Source of the DNA: an uncultured Anaerovibrio sp.
GTDB lineage: Bacteria > Bacillota > Negativicutes > Selenomonadales > Selenomonadaceae
NCBI GenBank assembly: GCA_902785445.1
Contig: CACZYN010000064.1
Location: forward strand, 1-9,397
Length of the DNA stretch: 9,397 nucleotides
Direction of reading: 5' to 3'
Position numbers and translations under genes: made by a program. A model generated the notes under the pieces. It saw nothing but the letters and a program-made list of their open reading frames with translations, searched no databases and was not told where the DNA came from. Positions 1 through 5,775 of this stretch are shown piece after piece (the first letter of the stretch is position 1; each line of letters begins with the position of its first letter).

Positions 1-1262
1 GTAAGAATGGTGTAGAAGTGTCATTTGATGACAATGTTTCAGACGATGATGTTGATAAACCTGACGAAGACGATGATGTAGATGTTGAAGTAGGCATTAA
101 TATACCTGATGGTGTGAATATAGATGATCCAGTGCGTATGTACCTCAAGGAGATCGGTCGGGTGCCTCTTTTGACTGGTTCCGAAGAAAAGGAATTGGCC
201 AGAAGAATGGAGTCCGGTGTTTCGGCGGAGCTGTGTATAGCTGCGGATTCTATTGTCAAAAAGGACGAGAAATCTGGTCGGGACAGTGTAAGACCAATCT
301 CTGAGTGGGCTCGCCTGCTTAATTTGGACAATAATAATGTTGCCCGTAAGTATCTGCATCTTAAAAATGATATTATCACCACCATTGTGGGTCAGTATAA
401 GGACAGTATTATAGAGGATGAGGAATTCGACACTGAGACCTTTGCCAAGTACAATGAGGATTTGGGGGCAGTGGAGATAGAGATAGCTCCTCTTACCGAT
501 AGTGAAATAGAAGAGTTATATACTGCCAAAGCTAATGGTGAGGATGCGCAAAAGCGGCTGGCTGAGGCCAATCTTCGTTTGGTTGTAAGTATTGCCAAGC
601 GTTACGTAGGGCGTGGCATGTTGTTCCTTGACCTTATTCAGGAAGGTAACCTGGGACTTATTAAGGCTGTAGAGAAGTTTGACCATACCAAGGGATATAA
701 GTTCAGTACCTATGCCACTTGGTGGATTAGACAGGCCATTACCAGAGCTATTGCTGACCAGGCAAGAACTATCCGTATCCCGGTACATATGGTTGAAACC
801 ATTAATAAGCTCATTCGGGTAACCAGACAGCTGGTTCAGGATTTGGGCCGGGATCCAAAGCCTAATGAAATCGCCAAGAAGATGGATATTAGTGTGGATA
901 GGGTTCGGGAAATCATGAAGATCGCCCAGGAGCCAGTTTCTCTGGAGACACCGATTGGTGAGGAGGAGGACTCTCATTTGGGAGACTTTATTGAGGACCA
1001 CGATGCTCCGGCACCAGCTGAACAAGCCTCCTTTATGATGCTTAAAGAGCAGCTTACAGAGGTTTTGGATACCTTGACCGATCGTGAGCGGCGGGTATTG
1101 GTATTGCGGTTTGGTATTGAGGATGGTCGGGCTCGTACTCTTGAGGAAGTTGGGCAGAGCTTCGGGGTTACCCGTGAGCGTATTCGTCAGATTGAGGCTA
1201 AGGCGCTCAGAAAGCTGCGTCATCCAACTCGCAGCAAGAAGCTGAAGGATTTCCTGGACTAA
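1..1262 (+). CDS. rpoD: RNA polymerase primary sigma factor RpoD (SigA), 5'-truncated by window edge
   Basis: This is the housekeeping sigma-70 factor, which directs RNA polymerase to -35/-10 promoters. The frame is open to the first base and no SD precedes the GTG at 18, so the true start, with most of region 1.1, lies upstream. Numbering from that GTG (414 codons): an acidic Asp-rich tail at 1-25; region 1.2 at about 33-66 (DDPVRMYLKEIGRVPLLT); a non-conserved insert of about 105 residues (68-172); region 2 at about 176-255 (RLAEANLRLVVSIAKRY, then YATWWIRQAITRAI for -10 recognition and melting); region 3 at about 256-335; region 4 at about 342-414, with the helix-turn-helix TLEEVGQSFGVTRERIRQIE and the usual LKDFLD end. 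All core regions are intact, so the protein should be functional. A hairpin terminator follows, so downstream trmK is probably not strongly coupled to it. The insert is odd for a Firmicutes SigA; B. subtilis SigA has only a few residues there. Confidence 0.97.
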   Translation, partial: KNGVEVSFDDNVSDDDVDKPDEDDDVDVEVGINIPDGVNIDDPVRMYLKEIGRVPLLTGSEEKELARRMESGVSAELCIAADSIVKKDEKSGRDSVRPISEWARLLNLDNNNVARKYLHLKNDIITTIVGQYKDSIIEDEEFDTETFAKYNEDLGAVEIEIAPLTDSEIEELYTAKANGEDAQKRLAEANLRLVVSIAKRYVGRGMLFLDLIQEGNLGLIKAVEKFDHTKGYKFSTYATWWIRQAITRAIADQARTIRIPVHMVETINKLIRVTRQLVQDLGRDPKPNEIAKKMDISVDRVREIMKIAQEPVSLETPIGEEEDSHLGDFIEDHDAPAPAEQASFMMLKEQLTEVLDTLTDRERRVLVLRFGIEDGRARTLEEVGQSFGVTRERIRQIEAKALRKLRHPTRSKKLKDFLD

Positions 1263-1284
1263 GGGCCTTCATAGAATTAAAATT

Positions 1285-1312
1285 AAGGGGACAGCATATG
1301 CCGTCCCCTTTT
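1285..1312 (+). terminator. Rho-independent terminator after rpoD
   Basis: An 8-bp G/C-rich stem, AAGGGGAC (1285-1292) with GTCCCCTT (1303-1310), is extended inside by GCATATGC. The U-tract is short (TTTT at 1309-1312, partly in the stem). It lies 23 nt after the rpoD stop and just before the trmK SD, so some read-through into trmK is possible. Confidence 0.75.
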
Positions 1313-1329
1313 CAAATTGAGGTGATAAT

Positions 1330-2007
1330 ATGTTAGATGCGCGACTTCAGGCGGTGGCGGATTTTGTGCCCCATGACTGCAGTGTGGCTGATATAGGCAC
1401 TGATCATGCCTATTTGGCTATAGAGCTTTATAGAGCAAATGAAAATAGAAAAGTAATCGCTGCAGACCTGAATGCCGGTCCTTGCGAAGCGGCCCGCCGA
1501 ACCATTAGGGAGGCGGGATTTGAAGATAATATTGAAGTCCGGCAGGGAGACGGTCTTTCTCCCCTTACTCCCAGTGAAGTGGAAACGGTTTGCATTGCCG
1601 GTATGGGGGGCAAGCTGGAGGCAGATATTTTGGAAGCTAGTCCAAATGTATTTGCCAAGTTAAAATGCGTTGTTTTGCAGCCTCAGAATGGTCAGGAATA
1701 TTTACGACAGTGGCTTTATGAACATGATTGGCACATTGAGGATGAACAGCTGGTCAAAGCTGAAGGGCGCCTCTACCAGATAATTAAGGCCGCACCTGGG
1801 ACAGCACCTATGCCCCTGGAGGCAGAACTTATTTTGGGTCCAGTGCTGCTAAAAAAGCAACCGGAGCTGTTCAGGGAATATGTTCAAAGTAATATTGATG
1901 TACTGTCCAAGATAGCTGTTGAATTACAACGGGGTGGTGCCAATACCTTGGATAAGTTACAGGAATACCAACGAAGAATAAAACTATTGGAGGAATATTT
2001 GTCATGA
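1330..2007 (+). CDS. trmK: tRNA (adenine(22)-N(1))-methyltransferase TrmK
   Basis: This SAM-dependent methyltransferase makes m1A at position 22 in the D-arm region of tRNAs (COG2384 family; YqfN in B. subtilis). The 225-residue length is typical. The Rossmann-fold N-terminal half shows motif I as ADIGTDHAYLA (20-30), the acidic SAM-ribose site as ADLN (45-48), RQGDGL (71-76), the family signature AGMGG (90-94) and LQPQN (116-120). The C-terminal part (about 170-225) is helical and charged, fitting the coiled-coil tRNA-binding domain of the family. The start is the ATG at 1330, preceded by GAGGTGAT at 1319-1326. The last codons overlap the next gene by ATGA, which indicates translational coupling. 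rpoD-trmK-nif3 is the common Firmicutes order. Confidence 0.94.
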   Translation: MLDARLQAVADFVPHDCSVADIGTDHAYLAIELYRANENRKVIAADLNAGPCEAARRTIREAGFEDNIEVRQGDGLSPLTPSEVETVCIAGMGGKLEADILEASPNVFAKLKCVVLQPQNGQEYLRQWLYEHDWHIEDEQLVKAEGRLYQIIKAAPGTAPMPLEAELILGPVLLKKQPELFREYVQSNIDVLSKIAVELQRGGANTLDKLQEYQRRIKLLEEYLS

Positions 2008-2816
2008 AGTGTCAAACCATAATGACCATATTGGAGCAGCTTGCTCCTAAGCGTCTGGCCGAAAAATGGGACAATCCTGGCCTTCAGGTGGGGAGTCCGG
2101 AGCAGTATGTCAGCAAGATTTTGGTTTGTCTGGATGTGAGCCAGCCAGTAGTGGATATGGCCATTGAAATTGGTGCTGACATGATTATAAGCCATCATCC
2201 AGTTATGCTCTTTAAGGGCTTGATGAATATTCGTACAGATTTATATGATGGGAAAATGCTGCAGGATTTACTCAGTCATAATATTGCTGTGTACTCAGCT
2301 CACACAAATTTGGATATAGCTCAAGGGGGCTGTAATGATTTGCTGGCTGAATTATGTGGCTTGAAACGGGTTACGGGATTTGTGCCTTGTGAAGATAATG
2401 ATAAGGATTTTATGGGACGGATTGGCTATTTGGAAAAACCGGTGGCCTTACAGGATTATGCCCGTCAGCTATGTGCCAGCCTCAATGCTAAACATGTAAG
2501 GGTGGTAAAAGGAGGTCAGGAGAAGGTTTCCAAGGTGGCTGTTTGTAGTGGAGCCGGAGCAGATTTTATTTCCAAGGCGGCATTTAAAGGCGCTGACCTG
2601 TATATTACTGGCGATCTGAAGTATCATGAGGCACAGCAGGCAGTTAAATTGGGCATTAACATTATTGATGCCGGCCATTTTGCCACAGAATATCCCATGG
2701 TAAAGTCTCTGGCGAATTATTTGCGCAGTGAAGCAACCAATAAGGGCGAAGATGTGGAAATAGTTGAGGACAATATATCCACGGATTTTTTCTGTGTTGT
2801 GGGAAAAGAGGACTAG
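2004..2816 (+). CDS. Nif3-like dinuclear metal centre protein (YqfO/YbgI family)
   Basis: This is a member of the Nif3/DUF34 family, toroidal proteins that bind two divalent metals. Databases often label them GTP cyclohydrolase 1 type 2 homolog, but the physiological role is unsettled. Metal ligands are visible: ISHHP with H64/H65, SAHTNLD with H100 and D104, and DAGHFATE with H225 and E229. The N-terminal KWDNPGLQVG (21-30) is a family hallmark. At 270 residues this is the short form; B. subtilis YqfO, at about 370, carries an inserted PII-like domain that is absent here. The start ATG (2004) overlaps the trmK stop by 4 nt. Co-occurrence with trmK is widespread in Firmicutes and suggests, without proving, a link to tRNA or cofactor metabolism. 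thiE follows after 3 nt. Confidence 0.92.
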   Translation: MKCQTIMTILEQLAPKRLAEKWDNPGLQVGSPEQYVSKILVCLDVSQPVVDMAIEIGADMIISHHPVMLFKGLMNIRTDLYDGKMLQDLLSHNIAVYSAHTNLDIAQGGCNDLLAELCGLKRVTGFVPCEDNDKDFMGRIGYLEKPVALQDYARQLCASLNAKHVRVVKGGQEKVSKVAVCSGAGADFISKAAFKGADLYITGDLKYHEAQQAVKLGINIIDAGHFATEYPMVKSLANYLRSEATNKGEDVEIVEDNISTDFFCVVGKED

Positions 2817-2819
2817 AGG

Positions 2820-3470
2820 ATGACACGAAATGAGATAATGAAGCTGTTCCATGCTTTTCCAATATATGGTATCACTGCTGAGAAAGCTTCCCTGGGGCGG
2901 AACAATTATCAGGTAGTGACCGCTATGCTGGAGTCCGGCATACGCTTTATCCAGTACCGGGAGAAGGAGAAATCAGCTCTGGAGCGTTATGAAGAGTGCA
3001 TGAAGCTCAGAAAACTGACTAGCCAATATGGGGCGGCCTTTATAATTGATGATTTTGTGGATTTAGCTTTGGCCGTGGGGGCGGATGGGGTTCACATTGG
3101 TCAGGAGGATTTGCCACCGGAGGCAGTAAGAAATCTGGTGGGGGATCATATGGTTATCGGTCTTTCTACTCACTCCCCAGAACAGCTGGAGGATGCTAAT
3201 AAGTTAAAGGATATAATAGATTATGTTGGTGTAGGACCAGTTTTTGCTACCCCTACCAAGAAAAGTGCTGTGCCAGTTGGGTTTTCCTATGTGGAGTATG
3301 CGGCAAAAAATTCTGCTGTGCCTTTTGTCGCAATCGGAGGAATAAAAGAAGAAAATATTTTTGAAGTTTGGGAACATGGCGGACGAACTTTTGCTGTAGT
3401 TACTGATATTACACAGGCTGACAATATCGAACAGAAAATACAAAAACTGTCCAAGCTAACAAAAAGATAA
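2820..3470 (+). CDS. thiE: Thiamine phosphate synthase ThiE
   Basis: ThiE joins hydroxymethylpyrimidine diphosphate and the thiazole phosphate to give thiamine phosphate. It is a cytosolic TIM-barrel enzyme of 216 residues, the usual size. Visible motifs: QYREK (45-49), IIDDFVDLALAVGADGVHIG with QED (75-97), GLSTHS (114-119), DYVGVGPVFATPTKK (134-148) and AIGGI (171-175). The phosphate-loop segment reads GGRTFAVVTDI (187-197) rather than the usual GADGVAVVSAI, a divergent but plausible variant. TenI, the paralogous aminase, is less likely because of the GPVFATPTK and QYREK motifs. The start at 2820 is supported by AGAGG (2807-2811) inside the end of the preceding gene; the AGAGG touching the ATG is too close to be the functional site. 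No other thi genes lie nearby, so it probably works with salvage or with genes elsewhere. No THI-box was seen upstream. Confidence 0.92.
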   Translation: MTRNEIMKLFHAFPIYGITAEKASLGRNNYQVVTAMLESGIRFIQYREKEKSALERYEECMKLRKLTSQYGAAFIIDDFVDLALAVGADGVHIGQEDLPPEAVRNLVGDHMVIGLSTHSPEQLEDANKLKDIIDYVGVGPVFATPTKKSAVPVGFSYVEYAAKNSAVPFVAIGGIKEENIFEVWEHGGRTFAVVTDITQADNIEQKIQKLSKLTKR

Positions 3471-3512
3471 TCATAATATTATCAACAGTTACTCAGATAT
3501 AAGTCCTGCGAT

Positions 3513-3541
3513 TTGACACAAAATTTTCACAATGATATAAT
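3513..3541 (+). promoter_or_regulatory. Sigma-70 promoter of rnpB (consensus)
   Basis: TTGACA (3513-3518), a 17-nt spacer and TATAAT (3536-3541) match the sigma-70 consensus at all 12 positions. The predicted transcription start is about 3547-3549, at the start of RNase P helix P1. Such strength fits an abundant stable RNA. Confidence 0.93.
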
Positions 3542-3544
3542 ATT

Positions 3545-3917
3545 AGCGTTATGAGCGTGAAAGACAATCGCTGACGACTAGTGCCAGTGTACTAGGCGTT
3601 TGAGGAAAGTCCGGGCTCCAAAGGGCAGTGTGCTGGATAACGTCCAGCGAGGGTGACCTCAGGGAAAGTGTCATAGAAAAGGAAACCGCCTGCTTGGCAG
3701 GTAAGGGTGGAAAGGTGCGGTAAGAGCGCACCAGCAGTCAGGTGACTGGCTGGCTTGATAAACCCCACATGGAGCAAGACCGAATAGGGAAGGATATGAA
3801 GCGGCCCGCAGACCTTCCGGGTGTGTCGCTAGAGCTGTCAGGTAACTGGCAGTCCAGATAAATGATTGTCACCGCGCAAGCGGTACAGAACTCGGCTTAT
3901 TGATCACTCATAATGTT
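3545..3917 (+). ncRNA. rnpB: RNase P RNA, bacterial class A
   Basis: This is the catalytic RNA of RNase P, which cuts the 5' leader from pre-tRNAs. Conserved region I reads GAGGAAAGTCCGGGCTCC (3602-3619) and conserved region V reads ACAGAACTCGGCTTAT (3885-3900); these form the P4 core. The ends pair as P1: 3545-3555 with 3907-3917, 11 bp including two G-U pairs, giving about 373 nt. P14 (3735-3741/3746-3752, GTGA loop) and P18 (3835-3841/3846-3852, GTAA loop) are matching GNRA hairpins that in class A RNAs dock on P8. P15 is GGAAGG/CCTTCC (3788-3793/3813-3818). The loop it closes (3794-3812) reads ATATGAAGCGGCCCGCAGA and lacks the usual GGU that pairs with the tRNA CCA end. No hairpin-plus-U terminator follows before the riboswitch. 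Confidence 0.96.
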
Positions 3918-3944
3918 ATAAATGATGGGCTATATACATATATA

Positions 3945-4082
3945 GGAAGCCTAATCCAGCCCACGGAGCGGGGGAACCAATTTTTTGGGGTGAATGAAAA
4001 TCAGTCATGCCTTTGGCGGAAGCTGATCTTAAAGGGTAGTCTTCTCTGCCCTAACCCGGCAGCTAACCTCGTAGGCGTATAG
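3945..4082 (+). promoter_or_regulatory. Cyclic di-AMP riboswitch (ydaO/yuaA leader)
   Basis: The leader matches the ydaO/yuaA aptamer: GCCTAATCC (3949-3957), GGAGCGGGGGAACC (3965-3978), GGGGTGAA (3987-3994), a variable stem, AGGGTAG paired with CTGCCCT (about 4033-4051), then CCCGGCAGCTAACCTCGTAGGC ending at 4076. P1 pairs GCCTA (3949-3953) with TAGGC (4072-4076). In characterised cases c-di-AMP binding turns off downstream genes, often cell wall hydrolases and K+ or osmolyte transporters. The next gene is an NlpC/P60 hydrolase, which fits. No terminator hairpin is seen between the aptamer and the SD (4087-4091), so control may be translational or may use helices overlapping the aptamer. A 60-codon ORF over this region is spurious. 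Confidence 0.93.
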
Positions 4083-4098
4083 AGAGAGGAGTGTCTTT

Positions 4099-4761
4099 TT
4101 GGGTAAGATTATGCGCGTATTGGCGCTATCCATGGTTTTTGTGTGCTGTTTTGCCGTATGCAATGCGAACGCATTTCGTATGGGAGATCAGGGCAGTGAG
4201 GTAGCGGAAATTCAAGGTCAGTTAGCCAACCTCGGTTATGATGTAGCCGCAGATGGCGATTTTGGACCAGCCACAGCGGAGGCAGTAAAAAGCTTCCAGA
4301 GTTCTCAGGGACTGAATGCTGATGGTTTGGTAGGCCCTACTACCTATTCCGCATTGATGGGCAGAGAGATGCCACAGGTTAGCCGTAGCTTTAACTCTGT
4401 TTCCCGTCGTGTCATTGCCAATTCGATGAATTACATCGGTGTACCATATGTTTTTGGTGGCACTACTCCAAGCGGCTTTGACTGCTCTGGTTATGTGCGT
4501 TATGTATTTGCTAATGCTGGTGTTTATCTTCCACGTACAGCTGATGCTCAGTATGAGGTAGGTATGCCAGTATCCCGTGGCGAGTTGATACCAGGTGATT
4601 TGGTGTTCTTCTCTACCTATGATTATGGTGCATCCCATGTAGGTATCTATCTTGGCGATGGTTCCTTCATTAATGCATCTTCCAGCCGTGGCGTTGCTAT
4701 TGATTCCTTGTACAGTGGTTATTGGGGATCTTGCTACATCGGCGCACGAAGAATTCTCTAA
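4099..4761 (+). CDS. Secreted PG-binding / NlpC-P60 peptidoglycan endopeptidase
   Basis: This is a predicted exported cysteine peptidase that cuts peptide stems of peptidoglycan. A signal peptide spans about 1-25 (charged start, hydrophobic VLALSMVFVCCFAV, cleavage likely after CNANA). A peptidoglycan_binding_1 domain follows at about 26-88 (GSEVAEIQGQLANLGY, DGDFGPATAEAVKSFQ, GLNADGLVGPTTYSAL). The NlpC/P60 domain covers about 104-220, with catalytic C129 in FDCSG, H180 in SHVGIYLGDG and a third polar residue N192 in FINAS. The chosen start is TTG at 4099: SD AGGAG (4087-4091) lies 7 nt upstream, whereas the ATG at 4111 would be 19 nt away and would shorten the signal peptide's basic end. 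It is preceded by a c-di-AMP riboswitch and followed by a strong terminator, so it is probably the riboswitch's only target. Confidence 0.93.
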   Translation: MGKIMRVLALSMVFVCCFAVCNANAFRMGDQGSEVAEIQGQLANLGYDVAADGDFGPATAEAVKSFQSSQGLNADGLVGPTTYSALMGREMPQVSRSFNSVSRRVIANSMNYIGVPYVFGGTTPSGFDCSGYVRYVFANAGVYLPRTADAQYEVGMPVSRGELIPGDLVFFSTYDYGASHVGIYLGDGSFINASSSRGVAIDSLYSGYWGSCYIGARRIL

Positions 4762-4766
4762 GATTT

Positions 4767-4799
4767 TTGGCGAAGCTTAACCGCTTCGCCAATTTTTTT
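4767..4799 (+). terminator. Rho-independent terminator of the NlpC/P60 gene
   Basis: A perfect 10-bp stem, TTGGCGAAGC (4767-4776) with GCTTCGCCAA (4783-4792), has loop TTAACC and is followed by seven T (4793-4799). It sits 5 nt after the stop codon. Confidence 0.95.
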
Positions 4800-4804
4800 G
4801 CACT

Positions 4805-4837
4805 AAAAAAGGCTTGTTCTTTCTGGACAAGCCTTTT
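4805..4837 (-). terminator. Rho-independent terminator of folB (minus strand)
   Basis: An 11-bp stem (4827-4837 with 4807-4817), read on the minus strand as AAAAGGCTTGT/ACAAGCCTTTT, ends in a run of six T (4805-4810). It lies about 20 nt past the folB stop and faces the NlpC/P60 terminator, so the convergent units have separate, non-overlapping terminators. Confidence 0.88.
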
Positions 4838-4856
4838 AGCATATTTCGTAAAAAAA

Positions 4857-5219
4857 TTATTCTGCCTTTCGAACCACTTCAACCTCAACATAATCCAAGG
4901 CACCGGAAATAGGAACATATTGTTTACGGATTCTGACCATTACTTCAGCCACAACTGGATTTTGAGCAATAAGTTTATCGCCAATGTGTCCACCCAAGGC
5001 CTGCAATAAATGGAATTTTTTGTTTTCAACAGCATCCTTCACTGTAGAATAAATAGTGCTGGAATTGATAGTATCTTCAATACTGTCGCTTTCTACAACC
5101 TTGTCGTTTTTGGTGGTTACTTCCACATCGAAGTAGAATTTCTGGCCCTGTTCCCGCTCATATTCATATTGACCGTGGAAACCATAAAACATCATGTTAA
5201 TAATTTTAATTTTTGCCAC
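4857..5219 (-). CDS. folB: Dihydroneopterin aldolase FolB
   Basis: FolB converts 7,8-dihydroneopterin to 6-hydroxymethyl-dihydropterin plus glycolaldehyde in folate synthesis; the family usually forms an octamer. At 120 residues it has normal length. The N-terminus KIKIINMMFYGFHG and EREQGQKFYFDVEV are diagnostic. By comparison with characterised FolB, E21 (pterin binding), Y57 (in STIYSTV) and K99 (in RKQYVPISG) occupy the catalytic positions. The start is GTG at 5219-5217, with a G-rich SD (GGGGGAG, 5235-5229) 9 nt upstream. The gene lies downstream of a FolP-extension-like gene on the same strand with an 84-nt gap, so both may belong to one folate unit. Neither folK nor a catalytic folP lies in the window. 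Confidence 0.93.
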   Translation of the reverse strand: MAKIKIINMMFYGFHGQYEYEREQGQKFYFDVEVTTKNDKVVESDSIEDTINSSTIYSTVKDAVENKKFHLLQALGGHIGDKLIAQNPVVAEVMVRIRKQYVPISGALDYVEVEVVRKAE

Positions 5220-5295
5220 TAAAATCAGCTCCCCCTAACAATATTAAACTACCTATACTGGGAATACTTCGCCAACAGATTTTTTTTTCCTGCAA

Positions 5296-5320
5296 AAAAT
5301 ACGCTATAAAAGCATATTTT
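5296..5320 (-). terminator. Possible weak terminator/attenuator between the 117-aa gene and folB
   Basis: On the minus strand AAAATATGC (5320-5312) pairs with GCGTATTTT (5304-5296), nine pairs with one G-U and a 7-nt loop, followed by more T (to 5294). It overlaps the stop codon of the upstream gene. The stem is A/T-rich, so termination is probably partial. Confidence 0.4.
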
Positions 5321-5657
5321 CCAAATCTTCGCCGATTTTCTTCAGTCCCCAGGGTTGTTCCTTCAGCCTAACTATCGCCAGCCGCAGCTGCTTTAAGGTC
5401 GCCCCCACAATAACATCTGTATGGCTGGCACTAAGGTTTACTGTGCTGGCGGATACCGCTGCCTCAGCTCCCTGACTTAGCATGGTTTGCTTCAATATAT
5501 TAGCCGCTCTGGTATCCACCTGTTCAATTTTAATTACGTGGAAAATGAGCTTTTCCCTCATGATATCTTGGCCTCTTTTGGATACGCCGATGTTTTTTAA
5601 TTCCTGTTCAATATCTATAAGGGAGGTGGTATTTAATATTCTTATGGTGCTTTCCAT
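5304..5657 (-). CDS. Free-standing protein resembling the N-terminal extension of clostridial dihydropteroate synthases
   Basis: A 117-residue cytosolic protein with no signal peptide or membrane segment. From memory of the family, the stretch RAANILKQTMLSQGAEAAVS (53-72), the HTDVIVGATLKQLRLAI segment (79-95) and KEQPWGLKKIGEDL (98-111) resemble the roughly 110-residue region that precedes the pterin-binding barrel in some long Firmicutes FolP proteins. Here it ends in a stop codon, and the next gene is folB rather than the FolP barrel. It may be a separated domain acting with a FolP encoded elsewhere, or a paralogue. The function is unknown. Position beside folB supports a folate role. The start is the ATG at 5657-5655, with AGGAGA (5670-5665) 7 nt upstream. 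It is transcribed divergently from pncB. Confidence 0.75.
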   Translation of the reverse strand: MESTIRILNTTSLIDIEQELKNIGVSKRGQDIMREKLIFHVIKIEQVDTRAANILKQTMLSQGAEAAVSASTVNLSASHTDVIVGATLKQLRLAIVRLKEQPWGLKKIGEDLENMLL

Positions 5658-5696
5658 GGGAAAATCTCCTTTTTCTATTGCTTTGCTTATGCTTTC

Positions 5697-5731
5697 ATTG
5701 TATCATAAGTACATGTCATACAGGGTATAAT
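5697..5731. promoter_or_regulatory. Divergent promoter region with imperfect palindrome between pncB and the folB unit
   Basis: Forward: TATAAT at 5726-5731 is a perfect -10 for pncB, but no good -35 stands 16-18 nt upstream. Reverse: TATGAT (5707-5702) with TTATAC (5730-5725) at 17-nt spacing is a weak candidate for the 117-aa gene/folB. Between and overlapping them, 5701-5720 is an imperfect palindrome centred on GTAC, symmetric at 14 of 20 positions. The poor forward -35 together with this symmetry would fit control by a dimeric regulator, but no regulator is identified. Confidence 0.4.
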
Positions 5732-5775
5732 TATTTTACGTAACATAGGTTAATATTTAGGAGGCATCATTATTT

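Noticed and set aside
516..1223. 235-codon minus-strand ORF inside rpoD
   Set aside because: The + strand is clearly sigma regions 2-4; the antisense frame has no recognisable domain and is a by-product of codon use.
2815..2822. AGAGG directly touching the thiE ATG as its SD
   Set aside because: Zero spacing is not workable; AGAGG at 2807-2811 is placed correctly.
3900..3945. A dedicated promoter for the riboswitch-hydrolase unit in the rnpB tail
   Set aside because: A TATAAA (3917-3922) is present but has no -35 at suitable spacing; TTGATC (3900-3905) is only 11 nt away. Not strong enough to annotate.
3900..4082. 60-codon + strand ORF between rnpB and the NlpC/P60 gene
   Set aside because: It lies on the RNase P RNA end and the c-di-AMP aptamer; the bases are explained by conserved RNA motifs and no protein signature is present.
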